In this document: piece by piece, positions 9,107-17,697 of the stretch | How positions within the stretch are numbered: position 1 is the stretch's first letter | Layout of the letters: every line of letters starts with the position of its first letter | DNA from: Mycobacterium sp. EPa45 | GTDB taxonomy: Bacteria > Actinomycetota > Actinomycetes > Mycobacteriales > Mycobacteriaceae | NCBI RefSeq assembly: GCF_001021385.1 | Contig: NZ_CP011773.1 | Location: 124,001 to 188,000 of the forward strand | Length of the DNA: 64,000 nt | Reading direction: 5' to 3' | Notes under the pieces: generated by a model | Database searches by the model: none | The model's input: only the letters and a program-made list of their open reading frames with translations | What the model was told of the DNA's origin: nothing | Program-made: the position numbers and the translations under genes

Positions 9107-10303
9107 TCACGTCCACGTGGCCACGCTCTTGCGAACATCACGGAACGGAACATCTCGATCCAACGAGGGTTCACGAGGCAGGCCCAGAACCCGCTCCCCG
9201 ATCAGATTGCGTTGAATTTGATCGCTGCCCCCGCCGATGGAGTTCTCGAAAGCGCACATCGCAGCCAAATGTGCGCGGTCTGCGGATTGCGAGTCAGAGC
9301 CCGCCAGCAAACCCTCCGCGCCGAGCAACCTCGCGTGTAGTCGTGCCGAATCGTGCAGGAGTTCGGACATGGCTAGCTTGACCACCGAAGCGGCCCGCTC
9401 GTCGGTCGAGTTCTCCGCGCGCTCACCGTTCCAGTGCGCAACACGTTCGAGCGCGTAGAGCCTGGCGATTTCCTGGCGCACCTCTCGGTCGCGGTTCCGC
9501 CCCCGTTCTCGCGCCAGCGTGATGAGCGCATCGATCGAGGTGCGGACCAATTCGGAACCCTCGTCACGGTCATGAACCGTGCCCCTACCCATCGCCATCC
9601 GCTCGAGTGCGAGCGCGGTCTGCAGCACCGACCATCCACCGTTCAGATCACCGATGCGGTGGGTGTCGGCGACACGCGCGTCGGACAGAAACACCTCGTT
9701 GAACGTGGCCCGGCCCGTCATCTGTCGTATGGGACGGACGAGGACTCCCGGCTGCCTCATCGGCAACAGAAACAGCGTGATGCCTTTGTGTTTAGGGACG
9801 TCCCAGTTGGTTCTGGCAACTAGCAGCCCGAGCGTGGATTCCGCTGCAAGACTTGACCACACCTTTTGACCGTTGACGACCCACTCGTCGCCGTCTGGCT
9901 CGGCGCGGGTCTGCACCGCCGCAAGATCAGACCCTGCACCGGGCTCGCTGTAGAGCAGGCAGGTTCGATGCTCACCTGACAGCAGCCCTCGCACCGTCGA
10001 CCGGCTGACGCTTTCATCGGTTCCGAACAGATTGATGACATTGGCGATCAGGCGGTTCGCGGTGACGTCAACCGCCCCAAGGGGAGCATCGGCGGCCGCG
10101 AATTCCTGGATCACCACCTCATTGGCCTCGAGCGGCAGCCCACGCCCGAAGAGTGTGGGCGCCAGATTCGGGCAGGCCCACCCGGCATCGATGACCCTGT
10201 CGACGAATGCGCCGACTTCCTGTGGCGGCCTCCAATTCTCGGCCAACCATCGCCGAACCTCAGCACGCATGGCGCCGGCCGCTTCGTCATCCCATTGATC
10301 CAT
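9107..10303 (-). CDS. Acyl-CoA dehydrogenase, probable heteromer subunit
   Basis: This 398-residue protein has the FadE layout, with flavin segment LLYSEPGAGSDLAA near residue 120, FNEVFLSDARV near 207 and the C-terminal GGGSDQIQRNLIGERVLGLPREP. Start ATG 10303 has GAGGGAGG 7 nt upstream, better than the upstream in-frame TTG. It sits 24 bp downstream of another acyl-CoA dehydrogenase gene. Adjacent unlike FadE genes in mycobacterial sterol pathways encode alpha2beta2 enzymes; a heteromer with the 10328 product is inferred from this arrangement. Confidence 0.92.
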   Translation of the reverse strand: MDQWDDEAAGAMRAEVRRWLAENWRPPQEVGAFVDRVIDAGWACPNLAPTLFGRGLPLEANEVVIQEFAAADAPLGAVDVTANRLIANVINLFGTDESVSRSTVRGLLSGEHRTCLLYSEPGAGSDLAAVQTRAEPDGDEWVVNGQKVWSSLAAESTLGLLVARTNWDVPKHKGITLFLLPMRQPGVLVRPIRQMTGRATFNEVFLSDARVADTHRIGDLNGGWSVLQTALALERMAMGRGTVHDRDEGSELVRTSIDALITLARERGRNRDREVRQEIARLYALERVAHWNGERAENSTDERAASVVKLAMSELLHDSARLHARLLGAEGLLAGSDSQSADRAHLAAMCAFENSIGGGSDQIQRNLIGERVLGLPREPSLDRDVPFRDVRKSVATWT

Positions 10304-10327
10304 CGAAGCCTCCCTCAACTGTGATCG

Positions 10328-11440
10328 CTAGAGGCCGATTACGTGCGCCAGCGATTCACGGTGATATGCCGGATCACCGAAGAGCAGGTCGTCGGAAATC
10401 GCCCGCTTGAAGTACAGATGGGCGGGATACTCCCAGGTGACAGCGATGGCACCGTGAATCTGGATGTTGTCACGGGCAGCGTTGAGGCAGGTTTCCGAGC
10501 ACACCGATCCCGCGATAGCAGCTAGCTCATCAAGGCGTTCGCTGCGTTCGGACACCCCGCGAGCGGCTGCGACCGCAGCCGCTCTGGCCGCCTCGACGCC
10601 GGCCATCATATCGGCACACAGATGCTTGATCGCTTGAAAAGATCCGATCGGGCGGCCGAATTGCACACGCTGACAGGCATATTCGACAGCCATATCCAAT
10701 ACTCTTCCGGCAACTCCCACCTGTTCGCAGGCCAGGGCCACCACCGCGATTCGCGCCACGTCGCTGACGATCTTCTCGCCCGGGCCGGGAGCGCCGACGC
10801 GATAGGCGGGGACGCCGTCCATCTCGATGCGAGCAAGTCGTCGCGTCGGATCAAGGGTGGTCATCGCGGATCGAGTCAGACGGCTGTCGCCGCCCTCGAC
10901 AGCGAACAGGCCCACCCCGTCGTCACCCTTGGCGACGACCAGAATCACCGACGCGATCTCGCCGTCTAGAACGAAAGACTTGCAGCCCTGCAGGTTCCAG
11001 CCGCCGCGGCCACGCGTCGCGGTCACGTTCACCGTGGGGGCGTCCCAACGTCCGTCATCCTCGACCCAGGCGACGGTGGCAATCGTGTCACCAGAGGCGA
11101 TGGTCGGCAACCACCGCTCCTTCGCGAGCTCGTCATCGGAGTTCAGCAGCGTGGTAGTTGCGATGGCCGATGCCAGGAGTGGCGCGCACACCAGCGAGCG
11201 ACCCGCTTCCTCGAGCACCAGGGCCGTCTCGTTGAACGAGAAACCAGATCCACCATACTCTTCCGGTATCGATAGACCTTGAACCCCGAGCTGATCGGCA
11301 AGCGCGGCCCACAACTGCGGGTCGTAACCGTGCTCACTTGCCATTGTCTCCCGCACGACGGATTCAGGTGACTTGGCGGCGAAAAAAGAACGTATAACGT
11401 CGCGGAACTGTTGTTGCTCAACGGTGAACGAGGCGCTCAT
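10328..11440 (-). CDS. Acyl-CoA dehydrogenase, partner of the 9107 gene product
   Basis: The 370-residue product starts MSASFTVEQQQFRD at ATG 11440. It has the shorter FadE form: LSIPEEYGGSGFSFNE near residue 50, a diverged middle domain without a canonical SEPGAGSD segment (TVAWVEDDGRWDAP instead), and C-terminal FGRPIGSFQAIKH followed by IQIHGAIAVTWEYPAHLYFKRA. This HGxIxxTWE(H/Y) pattern is typical of one subunit of heteromeric sterol side-chain dehydrogenases. It lies between the SDR (34 bp) and its probable partner (24 bp). Confidence 0.92.
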   Translation of the reverse strand: MSASFTVEQQQFRDVIRSFFAAKSPESVVRETMASEHGYDPQLWAALADQLGVQGLSIPEEYGGSGFSFNETALVLEEAGRSLVCAPLLASAIATTTLLNSDDELAKERWLPTIASGDTIATVAWVEDDGRWDAPTVNVTATRGRGGWNLQGCKSFVLDGEIASVILVVAKGDDGVGLFAVEGGDSRLTRSAMTTLDPTRRLARIEMDGVPAYRVGAPGPGEKIVSDVARIAVVALACEQVGVAGRVLDMAVEYACQRVQFGRPIGSFQAIKHLCADMMAGVEAARAAAVAAARGVSERSERLDELAAIAGSVCSETCLNAARDNIQIHGAIAVTWEYPAHLYFKRAISDDLLFGDPAYHRESLAHVIGL

Positions 11441-11474
11441 CGCGGACTCCGTATGATCGGATCGCCTTGGCGGC

Positions 11475-12356
11475 TCATACCGGTTGAGGCGGCAGCATCG
11501 GCGCCTCCAGCGGAACCAGGTAGCCGTCTTCGTCGCGGATCGAATCGATATGCTCGGCAACGTCTTCGACGCTGGCGCCATCAGGGCCGGCAAGCCAGCC
11601 GGCAGTCAGCCCGACGAAACTTCGGCCGTACCAACCGGCGCCTGCCGCATAGATTTCGTGGGTCGCCGTGCATTCCCTCGATGCAAGATACACGACCATC
11701 GGGGTCACCAAGGTCGGATCTAGTGCCGCCCCGACCTCGCCGAGCAATCCGTCCGTCAGGCGCGTACGCGCAAGCGGTGCAATGACATTGGATTGTATGC
11801 CGTATCGGGCTCCCTCGATGGCGATACCGCTGGACAGGCCGACGAGCCCCATTTTCGCCGCACCGTAGTTGGCTTGTCCGAAGTTGCCGAAGAGGCCGGC
11901 CGCCGATGTGGTGAAAACGAAACGGCCGTAACCGTTGTCCTTCATCGCCTGGAAGGCGGGTTGACTTACAAAGAACGCCCCTCTGAGGTGAACGTCCAGG
12001 ACAGCGTCGAATTCGGCGGCGGTCATCTTCGCGAAAGTCTTGTCCCGGAGGATGCCCGCATTGCTGATCACCACGTCGAGTCGGCCGAACGCTTCAAGGG
12101 CGGCGTTGACGACCGCAGCCCCCCCTTCGGGAGTTGCGATGGACTCCGAACTCGGCACGGCGGTTCCGCCGGCCGCGGTGATCTCGGCGACGACGTCCTG
12201 GGCCGGTGTACTTTCGACTCCTTGCCCGTCCGGCGCCGCACCGACATCGTTGACCACCACCTTGGCGCCGCGTCTGGCCAGCTCGAGTGCGTAGGTGCGG
12301 CCCAAACCGCGACCGGCGCCGGTCACCAGGGCGACCTGGTCAGCGAATGAGATCAC
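11475..12356 (-). CDS. SDR, (3R)-hydroxyacyl-CoA dehydrogenase-like
   Basis: The 293-residue short-chain dehydrogenase has the cofactor motif TGAGRGLGR at residues 13-21, an NNAG-equivalent ISNAG, and the active site SAAGLFGNFGQ followed by YGAAK. The VVVNDVGAAPDG stretch resembles the peroxisomal multifunctional enzyme type 2 (HSD17B4-like) dehydrogenases, which oxidise (3R)-hydroxyacyl-CoA. That role would fit with the MaoC hydratases in the window. GTG 12356 is the start, with AAAGGAG about 10 nt upstream. It lies between the amidohydrolase (70 bp) and an acyl-CoA dehydrogenase. Confidence 0.9.
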   Translation of the reverse strand: MISFADQVALVTGAGRGLGRTYALELARRGAKVVVNDVGAAPDGQGVESTPAQDVVAEITAAGGTAVPSSESIATPEGGAAVVNAALEAFGRLDVVISNAGILRDKTFAKMTAAEFDAVLDVHLRGAFFVSQPAFQAMKDNGYGRFVFTTSAAGLFGNFGQANYGAAKMGLVGLSSGIAIEGARYGIQSNVIAPLARTRLTDGLLGEVGAALDPTLVTPMVVYLASRECTATHEIYAAGAGWYGRSFVGLTAGWLAGPDGASVEDVAEHIDSIRDEDGYLVPLEAPMLPPQPV

Positions 12357-12426
12357 TGCTTATCTACTCCTTTGAAGACGTATTCCGCGAACTGCGCTGT
12401 GCGTTGGGCGGTATCGGTTCCGGCGC

Positions 12427-13665
12427 CTAAGCGGTCGGAAGTGGGATGTTGTACAACTCGGCGGCGTTGTCCTGCAACACCCGGCGGCGGGTGTAGGCAT
12501 CGACGTGCGAAAGCGCGGTCGCCAATCGCTCGCGTGCACCTGGGTAGATACAGGTTGGGTGCGGCACGTCGGTCTCGACCAGGACGTTGTGTACGCCTAT
12601 GTCTTCGATGAGGTGCTTGGGTCCCGAGCGCTCAAACCAGAACGACACGTAAATGTGGTCGGCGAAATACTCTCTCGGACGTCGCTTTTGGAGCGCGATC
12701 TCGGCTGGATCGGTCACCATCTCATCGAGCTGAAATTCCATCGCCTCGATGATGAACGGCACCCATCCAATGCCGCTCTCAGCGGAGAACACCTTGATGT
12801 TGGGGAACCGGTCGAAGAAGTTGCCCATGCAGAGGTTCAGGATGATCCTGGCGTTGCTCATGTAGAACTGGCTGGACAGAATCGCCAACCGCCGTTGGGG
12901 GCCATAGGAGTCCCAGTAGACATCGGGATTGGATTGAGCCATCGGATTCATCGACGTCTGGTTGCCGATCTTCTTGTCCCCACCGCCGGCAATGTGGAAG
13001 TTGAATACCAGGCCCATGTCGTTGCCCAGCTGCCACATGGGTTCGAAGTACTCCGAATCCAGCCCAGGCAGTCCGGTGTTGTGTGGCTTGTCGCTGATCG
13101 TGAATCCCCGCATGCCACGCTCGCGCAGGCGAACCATCTCTTTGAGGGTGAGATCCATGTCCCAGGTCGGCAGCAACGGCTGCGGGAACAACCGGCCACC
13201 CGACTCCTGCTGGACGTCGGCCATGAAGTCGTTATAAGTCTGAATCAGAATTGCCCGCTGGGCTAGGTCGTCGACGCCGAAGAAGGTGTTTGACGAAAAG
13301 CCCACGGCGTTGGAGAACAAGATCTGGGCGTACACGCCCATCTCGTCGAGCAACTTCACCCGCTCCCGGGGGTCCCACGTGGACGAGTCGACTTCTTCCC
13401 ACGGCTGCACAAAGAGTGTGCCCAATTCCTTCTTCTTGCCGCGACTCAAAGTGTTCCCGCCGATGCCCATGAGCATTTCGTCTCCGAGATACCAGTGGGT
13501 GACCCCGTCCTTGGTGCGCATCTGGGGCACCTTGTCGTGCATCGACGCCGGCACCCGAGACGTCCACAGATCCGGCGGTTCGGTGAAATGCGAGTCCGAG
13601 TCGATGATGTGGATTCCATCGAGCAGCTGATCCACCTGGTCAGAATTCGTCAACGTCGCTGTCAC
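12427..13665 (-). CDS. Amidohydrolase-2 family metal-dependent hydrolase
   Basis: This 412-residue TIM-barrel protein carries IDSDSHFTEPPDLW near the N-terminus (first metal-site segment) and VETDVPHPTCIYPGA near the C-terminus (D-V-P-H segment). GTG 13665 is preferred over a longer in-frame start because GGGGAGG lies about 8 nt upstream. It is the first gene of the 8414-13665 operon and is driven by the family B promoter at 13729-13757. Family members cleave or decarboxylate cyclic acids; the substrate is not readable here. Confidence 0.9.
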   Translation of the reverse strand: MTATLTNSDQVDQLLDGIHIIDSDSHFTEPPDLWTSRVPASMHDKVPQMRTKDGVTHWYLGDEMLMGIGGNTLSRGKKKELGTLFVQPWEEVDSSTWDPRERVKLLDEMGVYAQILFSNAVGFSSNTFFGVDDLAQRAILIQTYNDFMADVQQESGGRLFPQPLLPTWDMDLTLKEMVRLRERGMRGFTISDKPHNTGLPGLDSEYFEPMWQLGNDMGLVFNFHIAGGGDKKIGNQTSMNPMAQSNPDVYWDSYGPQRRLAILSSQFYMSNARIILNLCMGNFFDRFPNIKVFSAESGIGWVPFIIEAMEFQLDEMVTDPAEIALQKRRPREYFADHIYVSFWFERSGPKHLIEDIGVHNVLVETDVPHPTCIYPGARERLATALSHVDAYTRRRVLQDNAAELYNIPLPTA

Positions 13666-13751
13666 GCGATCGCCTCCCCACGCGTTTCGAGAATCGAGTT
13701 GTTCGGCGCGATTCTGCACCTGATAGTCAAGGTACCGAGCCGCGGAGGTAG

Positions 13752-13767
13752 AAGCAACTAGTTACTT
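13752..13767. promoter_or_regulatory. Family B operator with divergent promoters
   Basis: The palindrome AAGCAACTAGTTACTT sits between divergent operons. On the plus strand TTGACG (13766-13771) is followed after 18 nt by TACAGT (13790-13795), 53 nt before the DUF35 gene. On the minus strand TTGCTT (13757-13752) is followed after 17 nt by TACCTT (13734-13729), 64 nt before the amidohydrolase. A bound protein would cover both -35 elements. Confidence 0.75.
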
Positions 13768-13848
13768 GACGCCGCCTCGAGCTCGCTTCTACAGTCGCGG
13801 CATGCACGGCGCAGACCACTACGCAGAGCGCAGTCAGTCGGCTCGGCG

Positions 13849-14265
13849 ATGAGCACACGGGTAGTTCCGCCGGTAACCGAATCCCTCTCGGGATACTGGC
13901 GGCAGGGCGGCGGCGGCTCGTTGATGATTCCAATGTGTTCGGGGTGCCGGCGCTGGTCTTACCCGGAACTGGCGCCGACCTGCACCGTCTGCGGGGCATT
14001 GACGGTGCTCTCGCCCCTGCGTGGCATCGGCACCGTGTACAGCTACACCGTCAACTTTCACCAGTATCACCCGGATGTGTTGCCTCCCAATATCATCGCG
14101 TTGGTTGAACCAATCGATGACCCGAGTTTGCACCTGATTTCCAGCATCGTCGATTGCGAACCCGAACGCGTCCACATCGGACTCGAAGTCGAGGTGTGTT
14201 TCGAATCGCATGGCGACATCAAGGTGCCGGTGTTTCGTCCGCGACGTGGGCCCGGGGATCGATGA
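13849..14265 (+). CDS. DUF35 zinc-ribbon/OB-fold protein
   Basis: The 138-residue protein is a DUF35 (acyl-CoA-associated OB-fold) member. The zinc ribbon is CSGC, 11 residues, then CTVC (residues 30-48), followed by the OB-fold with GIGTVYSYTVNF. DUF35 proteins form complexes with thiolase-fold enzymes; in cholesterol side-chain degradation the ChsH2 DUF35 domain binds the aldolase Ltp2. Its stop overlaps the ATG of the next thiolase-fold gene (ATGA), which supports complex formation. Confidence 0.9.
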   Translation: MSTRVVPPVTESLSGYWRQGGGGSLMIPMCSGCRRWSYPELAPTCTVCGALTVLSPLRGIGTVYSYTVNFHQYHPDVLPPNIIALVEPIDDPSLHLISSIVDCEPERVHIGLEVEVCFESHGDIKVPVFRPRRGPGDR

Positions 14266-15443
14266 GCCAGCAGCGCCAGCCATTCGTCTCGGGGCTGGGT
14301 CTGTCGCGGATCGGCCGCCACACCGGGCGCGCCGGGCTGGCCCTGACGCTCGAGAGTGCGCAACAGGCGATTTCCGACGCAGGTCTGACACCGTCTGACA
14401 TCGACGGTGTCGCCACGCTCGGCGATACCCCGCAGAGCGTGGCGGCCCAGGCCCTCAACATCGAACCGCGATTCCGTGGCGGCAAGGTCGGACGTTCGTC
14501 CTTGTTCTCTCCGTTTCTGGATGCGTTCGACGCCGTTCGCCACCGACAGGCACGCCATGTGCTCGTCTACCGCACCGTGAGCATGCTGGGCGGGGCCTAC
14601 GACCCGTCAGCTGCCGCAGACAGCGAGTGGGACCCCAAACTCGATCCCGGCCAGAATTGGCGTGCCGACCTCGAACACCTCAACACCGATATGGATCTGC
14701 TTCTCGCCGCGAACGCGTTCTCGGCGGCGAACTGGTTTGCTCTGCACTGCCGGCGACATATGCACCTTTACGGCACGACCAAGGAGCAACTCGGTTGGTT
14801 GGCGGTCAGCAGCCGACGGCACGCCACGCTCAATCCCGATGCCGTCTTTCGTGATCCGATGTCACTTGACGACTACCTCACGGCACGACCGATCTCTGAG
14901 CCGTTCGGGCTCTTAGATTGCGACGTTCCGGTTGACGGCTCGGTGGCGATGGTGATCTCGCACGGCGACCATGTCGCCGACTGTCCGCATCCGCCGATCC
15001 GGTTGGCCGCCGCCGGAGGATCATCCGGTGCCGGTGGGTGGACTCAACGGCCGGACTTCCCCAATATGGCGATGGTCGATGCCGCAGCAGAGCTGTGGCA
15101 CAACACCGATTTGCGCCCCCGCGACGTCGACGTCGCCGAACTCTATGACGGCTTCGCCTTTCTCACGTTGGCGTGGCTGGAAGCGCTAGGGCTCTGCGGC
15201 GTAGGAGCTTCAGGCTCTTTCGTCGAAGGAGGCAACCGGATCGCCCTGGACGGCGAGCTGCCGCTCAACACCTACGGTGGCCAGTTGTCGGCCGGCCGCT
15301 TACACGGGCACTGGATCTTGCACGAAGCGTGTCTGCAATTGCGCGGCGCGGCCGGTGCGCGCCAAGTCCCGAACCGGCCAGAGGTCGCAGTGGCTTCCAA
15401 CGGTGGCGGCCCCACAGCAGGATGTGTATTGCTCACAGTGTGA
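14262..15443 (+). CDS. Thiolase-fold protein, Ltp2-like probable aldolase
   Basis: This 393-residue protein has the thiolase fold, with AELYDGFAFLTLAWLEALG near residue 291 and the late segment LNTYGGQLSAGRLHGHW. The usual nucleophile segment (C-A-S/T-G) is absent: the corresponding region reads GGKVGRSSLFSPF and has no Cys. The same replacement is known in Ltp2, which performs a retro-aldol cleavage instead of thiolysis. With the overlapping DUF35 gene this suggests a two-subunit aldolase that removes a short acyl-CoA (propionyl- or acetyl-CoA) from a beta-hydroxyacyl-CoA. The start at 14262 is fixed by the 4-bp overlap. Confidence 0.88.
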   Translation: MSQQRQPFVSGLGLSRIGRHTGRAGLALTLESAQQAISDAGLTPSDIDGVATLGDTPQSVAAQALNIEPRFRGGKVGRSSLFSPFLDAFDAVRHRQARHVLVYRTVSMLGGAYDPSAAADSEWDPKLDPGQNWRADLEHLNTDMDLLLAANAFSAANWFALHCRRHMHLYGTTKEQLGWLAVSSRRHATLNPDAVFRDPMSLDDYLTARPISEPFGLLDCDVPVDGSVAMVISHGDHVADCPHPPIRLAAAGGSSGAGGWTQRPDFPNMAMVDAAAELWHNTDLRPRDVDVAELYDGFAFLTLAWLEALGLCGVGASGSFVEGGNRIALDGELPLNTYGGQLSAGRLHGHWILHEACLQLRGAAGARQVPNRPEVAVASNGGGPTAGCVLLTV

Positions 15444-15447
15444 AGGG

Positions 15448-16602
15448 CTACACCGTAGCCCCGCGCAACATCTGCCTGGCCACCACCATCCGATGGACTT
15501 CGTCTGGGCCGTCGTAGATTCGCGCGTACCGTGCATTGCGGTACATCCGCTCGAGCGGGGTGTCGGCACTCACGCCCAGCGCGCCGTGCACCTGTATTGC
15601 CCGGTCGATCACGTTGTGCAGCATGGTCGCCCCGAAGACCTTGATCATGCTGATCTCCACGCGAGCCGATTCTCCCGCGTCAATGCGACGGGCGGCGTCC
15701 AGGGTCATCAGTCGGGCGGCGTGCATCTCCGCCGCGGAATCGGCAATGAAACGCTGGATTTCACCCTTGTCCGCCAAGGCACTGCCGTGGGCGTAACGTG
15801 TCTTCGCGCGATCACACATCAACTCGAAAGCACGCTGTGCCTGTCCGAGCCAGCGCATGCAATGCAGGATCCGCCCTGCCCCGAGACGCTGTTGAGCGAT
15901 GGTGAAGCCCTGACCTCGGTGTCCGAGCACTGCGGTGTTGGGCACGCGTACGTCCTTGAGGCGAACTTCGCAGTGCGGGGCCAGCGACCCGAGAGTTGGT
16001 ATCACACGGACGATTTCATACCCAGGGCTATCAGTGGGTACCAGGAGTGCGGTGAACGCCGAGTGTCGCTCCTCCGCCGCGGCTTCGGTGCGGCAGAACA
16101 CCGTCGTGACTCGGGCAAGGTTCGCACAGGAGACGAACCACTTATGGCCGTTGATGACCCATTCGTCTCCATCTAGTACCGCGGTGGTCGTCATCAACGT
16201 GGGATCCGACCCCGCGACATCAGGTTCGGTCAGCGCGGTGGACGGCAACGCCGCCGCAGAAACCAGGTCGCCGAGGTATCTCTCCCGTTGTTCCGCCGTG
16301 CCGTGATCGGCGATCATCATGCAGTCGTGCATCGACGCCGTTCCCAGTGCGTACATACCCCATTCCGACCTGCCGATGATCTCATTGAGGTAGACGAACG
16401 GCAGGAACGCCACTCCTCCTCCACCGATCGCTTTGGGGTGACCCAGAGCCCACAGACCCCGTGCTTTCGCTTTCACCCGCAATTCATTGAGCTTGGCGGA
16501 GTTGAAATCGCCGGAATCGTGGAGCTCGGGCTCCGCGGGGATGATCTCGTTCTCGACGAAGTCGCTGATCTGCTCACGCAACGCCGATGTGGTGGGGTCC
16601 AT
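15448..16602 (-). CDS. Acyl-CoA dehydrogenase, ACAD10/11-like
   Basis: The 384-residue protein has SALTEPDVAGSDPT-type flavin segment (TALTEPDVAGSDPTLM near 134), a middle-domain INGHKWFVSCA and the C-terminal ARIYDGPDEVHRMVVARQ. The DGPDEVH ending is characteristic of the ACAD10/ACAD11 group, where it replaces the YEGT segment of medium-chain enzymes. It starts at ATG 16602, 18 bp after an APH-type kinase gene. In vertebrates the same two domains are fused in ACAD10 and ACAD11, so the two products probably act in succession. The stop converges with the aldolase gene, with 4 bp between. Confidence 0.93.
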   Translation of the reverse strand: MDPTTSALREQISDFVENEIIPAEPELHDSGDFNSAKLNELRVKAKARGLWALGHPKAIGGGGVAFLPFVYLNEIIGRSEWGMYALGTASMHDCMMIADHGTAEQRERYLGDLVSAAALPSTALTEPDVAGSDPTLMTTTAVLDGDEWVINGHKWFVSCANLARVTTVFCRTEAAAEERHSAFTALLVPTDSPGYEIVRVIPTLGSLAPHCEVRLKDVRVPNTAVLGHRGQGFTIAQQRLGAGRILHCMRWLGQAQRAFELMCDRAKTRYAHGSALADKGEIQRFIADSAAEMHAARLMTLDAARRIDAGESARVEISMIKVFGATMLHNVIDRAIQVHGALGVSADTPLERMYRNARYARIYDGPDEVHRMVVARQMLRGATV

Positions 16603-16620
16603 GATCGTGGTCTCCTACTT

Positions 16621-17649
16621 TCACTGTGGAGGTCGGTATGTCGAGGATTCGGCGAGTTCGGCAGCCGCGGCCATGCTCGCCAGCGCCGAGTCGCCGAAGG
16701 CGGCAAGCTTCTCGTCCTCGGGGGCGCGCTGAAAGCCGCGTTCGAGTACCACCGCGAGCTTCCATCGGGCTAGCACCAGGTAGTAGTCGAAGTCATCCAT
16801 CTGCCGTCCCGATGCAGTGCCGTAGTACTCGGCGAGCGCGGTGCGCGAGGGCATCCCGAAGAGGTCTCCGGCATGATGGGTTCCGATCACCGCGGGGTCC
16901 TCGGTGTCATCCGGCCAAAACTGCAGCGCCCATGCCACATCGAGCTTGGGATCGCCGATCGTCGACATCTCCCAGTCGATGATCCCGGCGACACGTGCCG
17001 GAGTGCTGTGCTCGAACAACACGTTCGCGAACTGATAGTCACCATGCATCCGACCGGGGATGTAGTCGATCGGACGGGATCGCTTCAGCCAGGCGGTCGC
17101 GACATCCGCGCCCGGCAGCACTCTGGTCGTCGAGGACGCCAGCATCGCGCTCCACCGGCTGACCTGCCGCTCGTGGAATCCTTCTGGCTGCCCGAAGTCG
17201 GCAAGCCCCCGGCCGCGCCAGTCAAAGGCCCCCAGGCTGACCGCCGCGTCGAGCAGCGCGTGCGCCAGTTCGGCACGAAGGCTCACGTCGTGCGCGTAAG
17301 GCGGGGGCCATACCGTCGAATTCGCGGATGACCATCCATCGAGATAAGCGCTGAGATAGAAGTTGCGCCCTAATACCTCGCGGTCGGCACAAAGCGCGAG
17401 CGCATCGGCATGCGGCACCCCCGAACCTTTCAACGCCGACAGAATCCGCCACTCCCGCAAGATGCCGTCGTCGCGGTCGAGGGGTGCGCCGAGGGGAGGT
17501 ATGCGCAACACGGCGTGCAGATCGGATCGGTGAATCTCGTAGATCTCATTCTGTGTGCCCGATGAGATGGCCACGGCTTCGACAGCCTGGCCGCGGCCGG
17601 GCAGGTCTTCTCCATCCAGCCACGCGCTCAGGCGGGCGAGATCGATCAC
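16621..17649 (-). CDS. APH-family phosphotransferase, ACAD11 kinase-domain-like
   Basis: This 342-residue protein kinase-fold enzyme carries the APH catalytic loop MHGDYQFANVLFE (Asp in HGDxxxxN) and the Mg-binding DWEMSTIGDPKLDVAW. The N-terminus has GTQNEIYEI, the nucleotide-binding loop equivalent. Mycobacterial homologues have been labelled FadE36 although they lack dehydrogenase domains. Located 18 bp before an ACAD11-like dehydrogenase gene, it is likely to phosphorylate a hydroxyacyl-CoA rather than an aminoglycoside. GTG 17649 is the start. Confidence 0.9.
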   Translation of the reverse strand: MIDLARLSAWLDGEDLPGRGQAVEAVAISSGTQNEIYEIHRSDLHAVLRIPPLGAPLDRDDGILREWRILSALKGSGVPHADALALCADREVLGRNFYLSAYLDGWSSANSTVWPPPYAHDVSLRAELAHALLDAAVSLGAFDWRGRGLADFGQPEGFHERQVSRWSAMLASSTTRVLPGADVATAWLKRSRPIDYIPGRMHGDYQFANVLFEHSTPARVAGIIDWEMSTIGDPKLDVAWALQFWPDDTEDPAVIGTHHAGDLFGMPSRTALAEYYGTASGRQMDDFDYYLVLARWKLAVVLERGFQRAPEDEKLAAFGDSALASMAAAAELAESSTYRPPQ

Positions 17650-17697
17650 CGTACAGCCGGAAGTCTCGACCCGAGTGTTCCAGTCTCGGCGGGAGTT

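Noticed and set aside
13752..13767. Family B as KstR operator
   Set aside because: The AAC-N2-GTT core is shared, but the KstR consensus needs T and A three bases outside the core, where family B has A and T.
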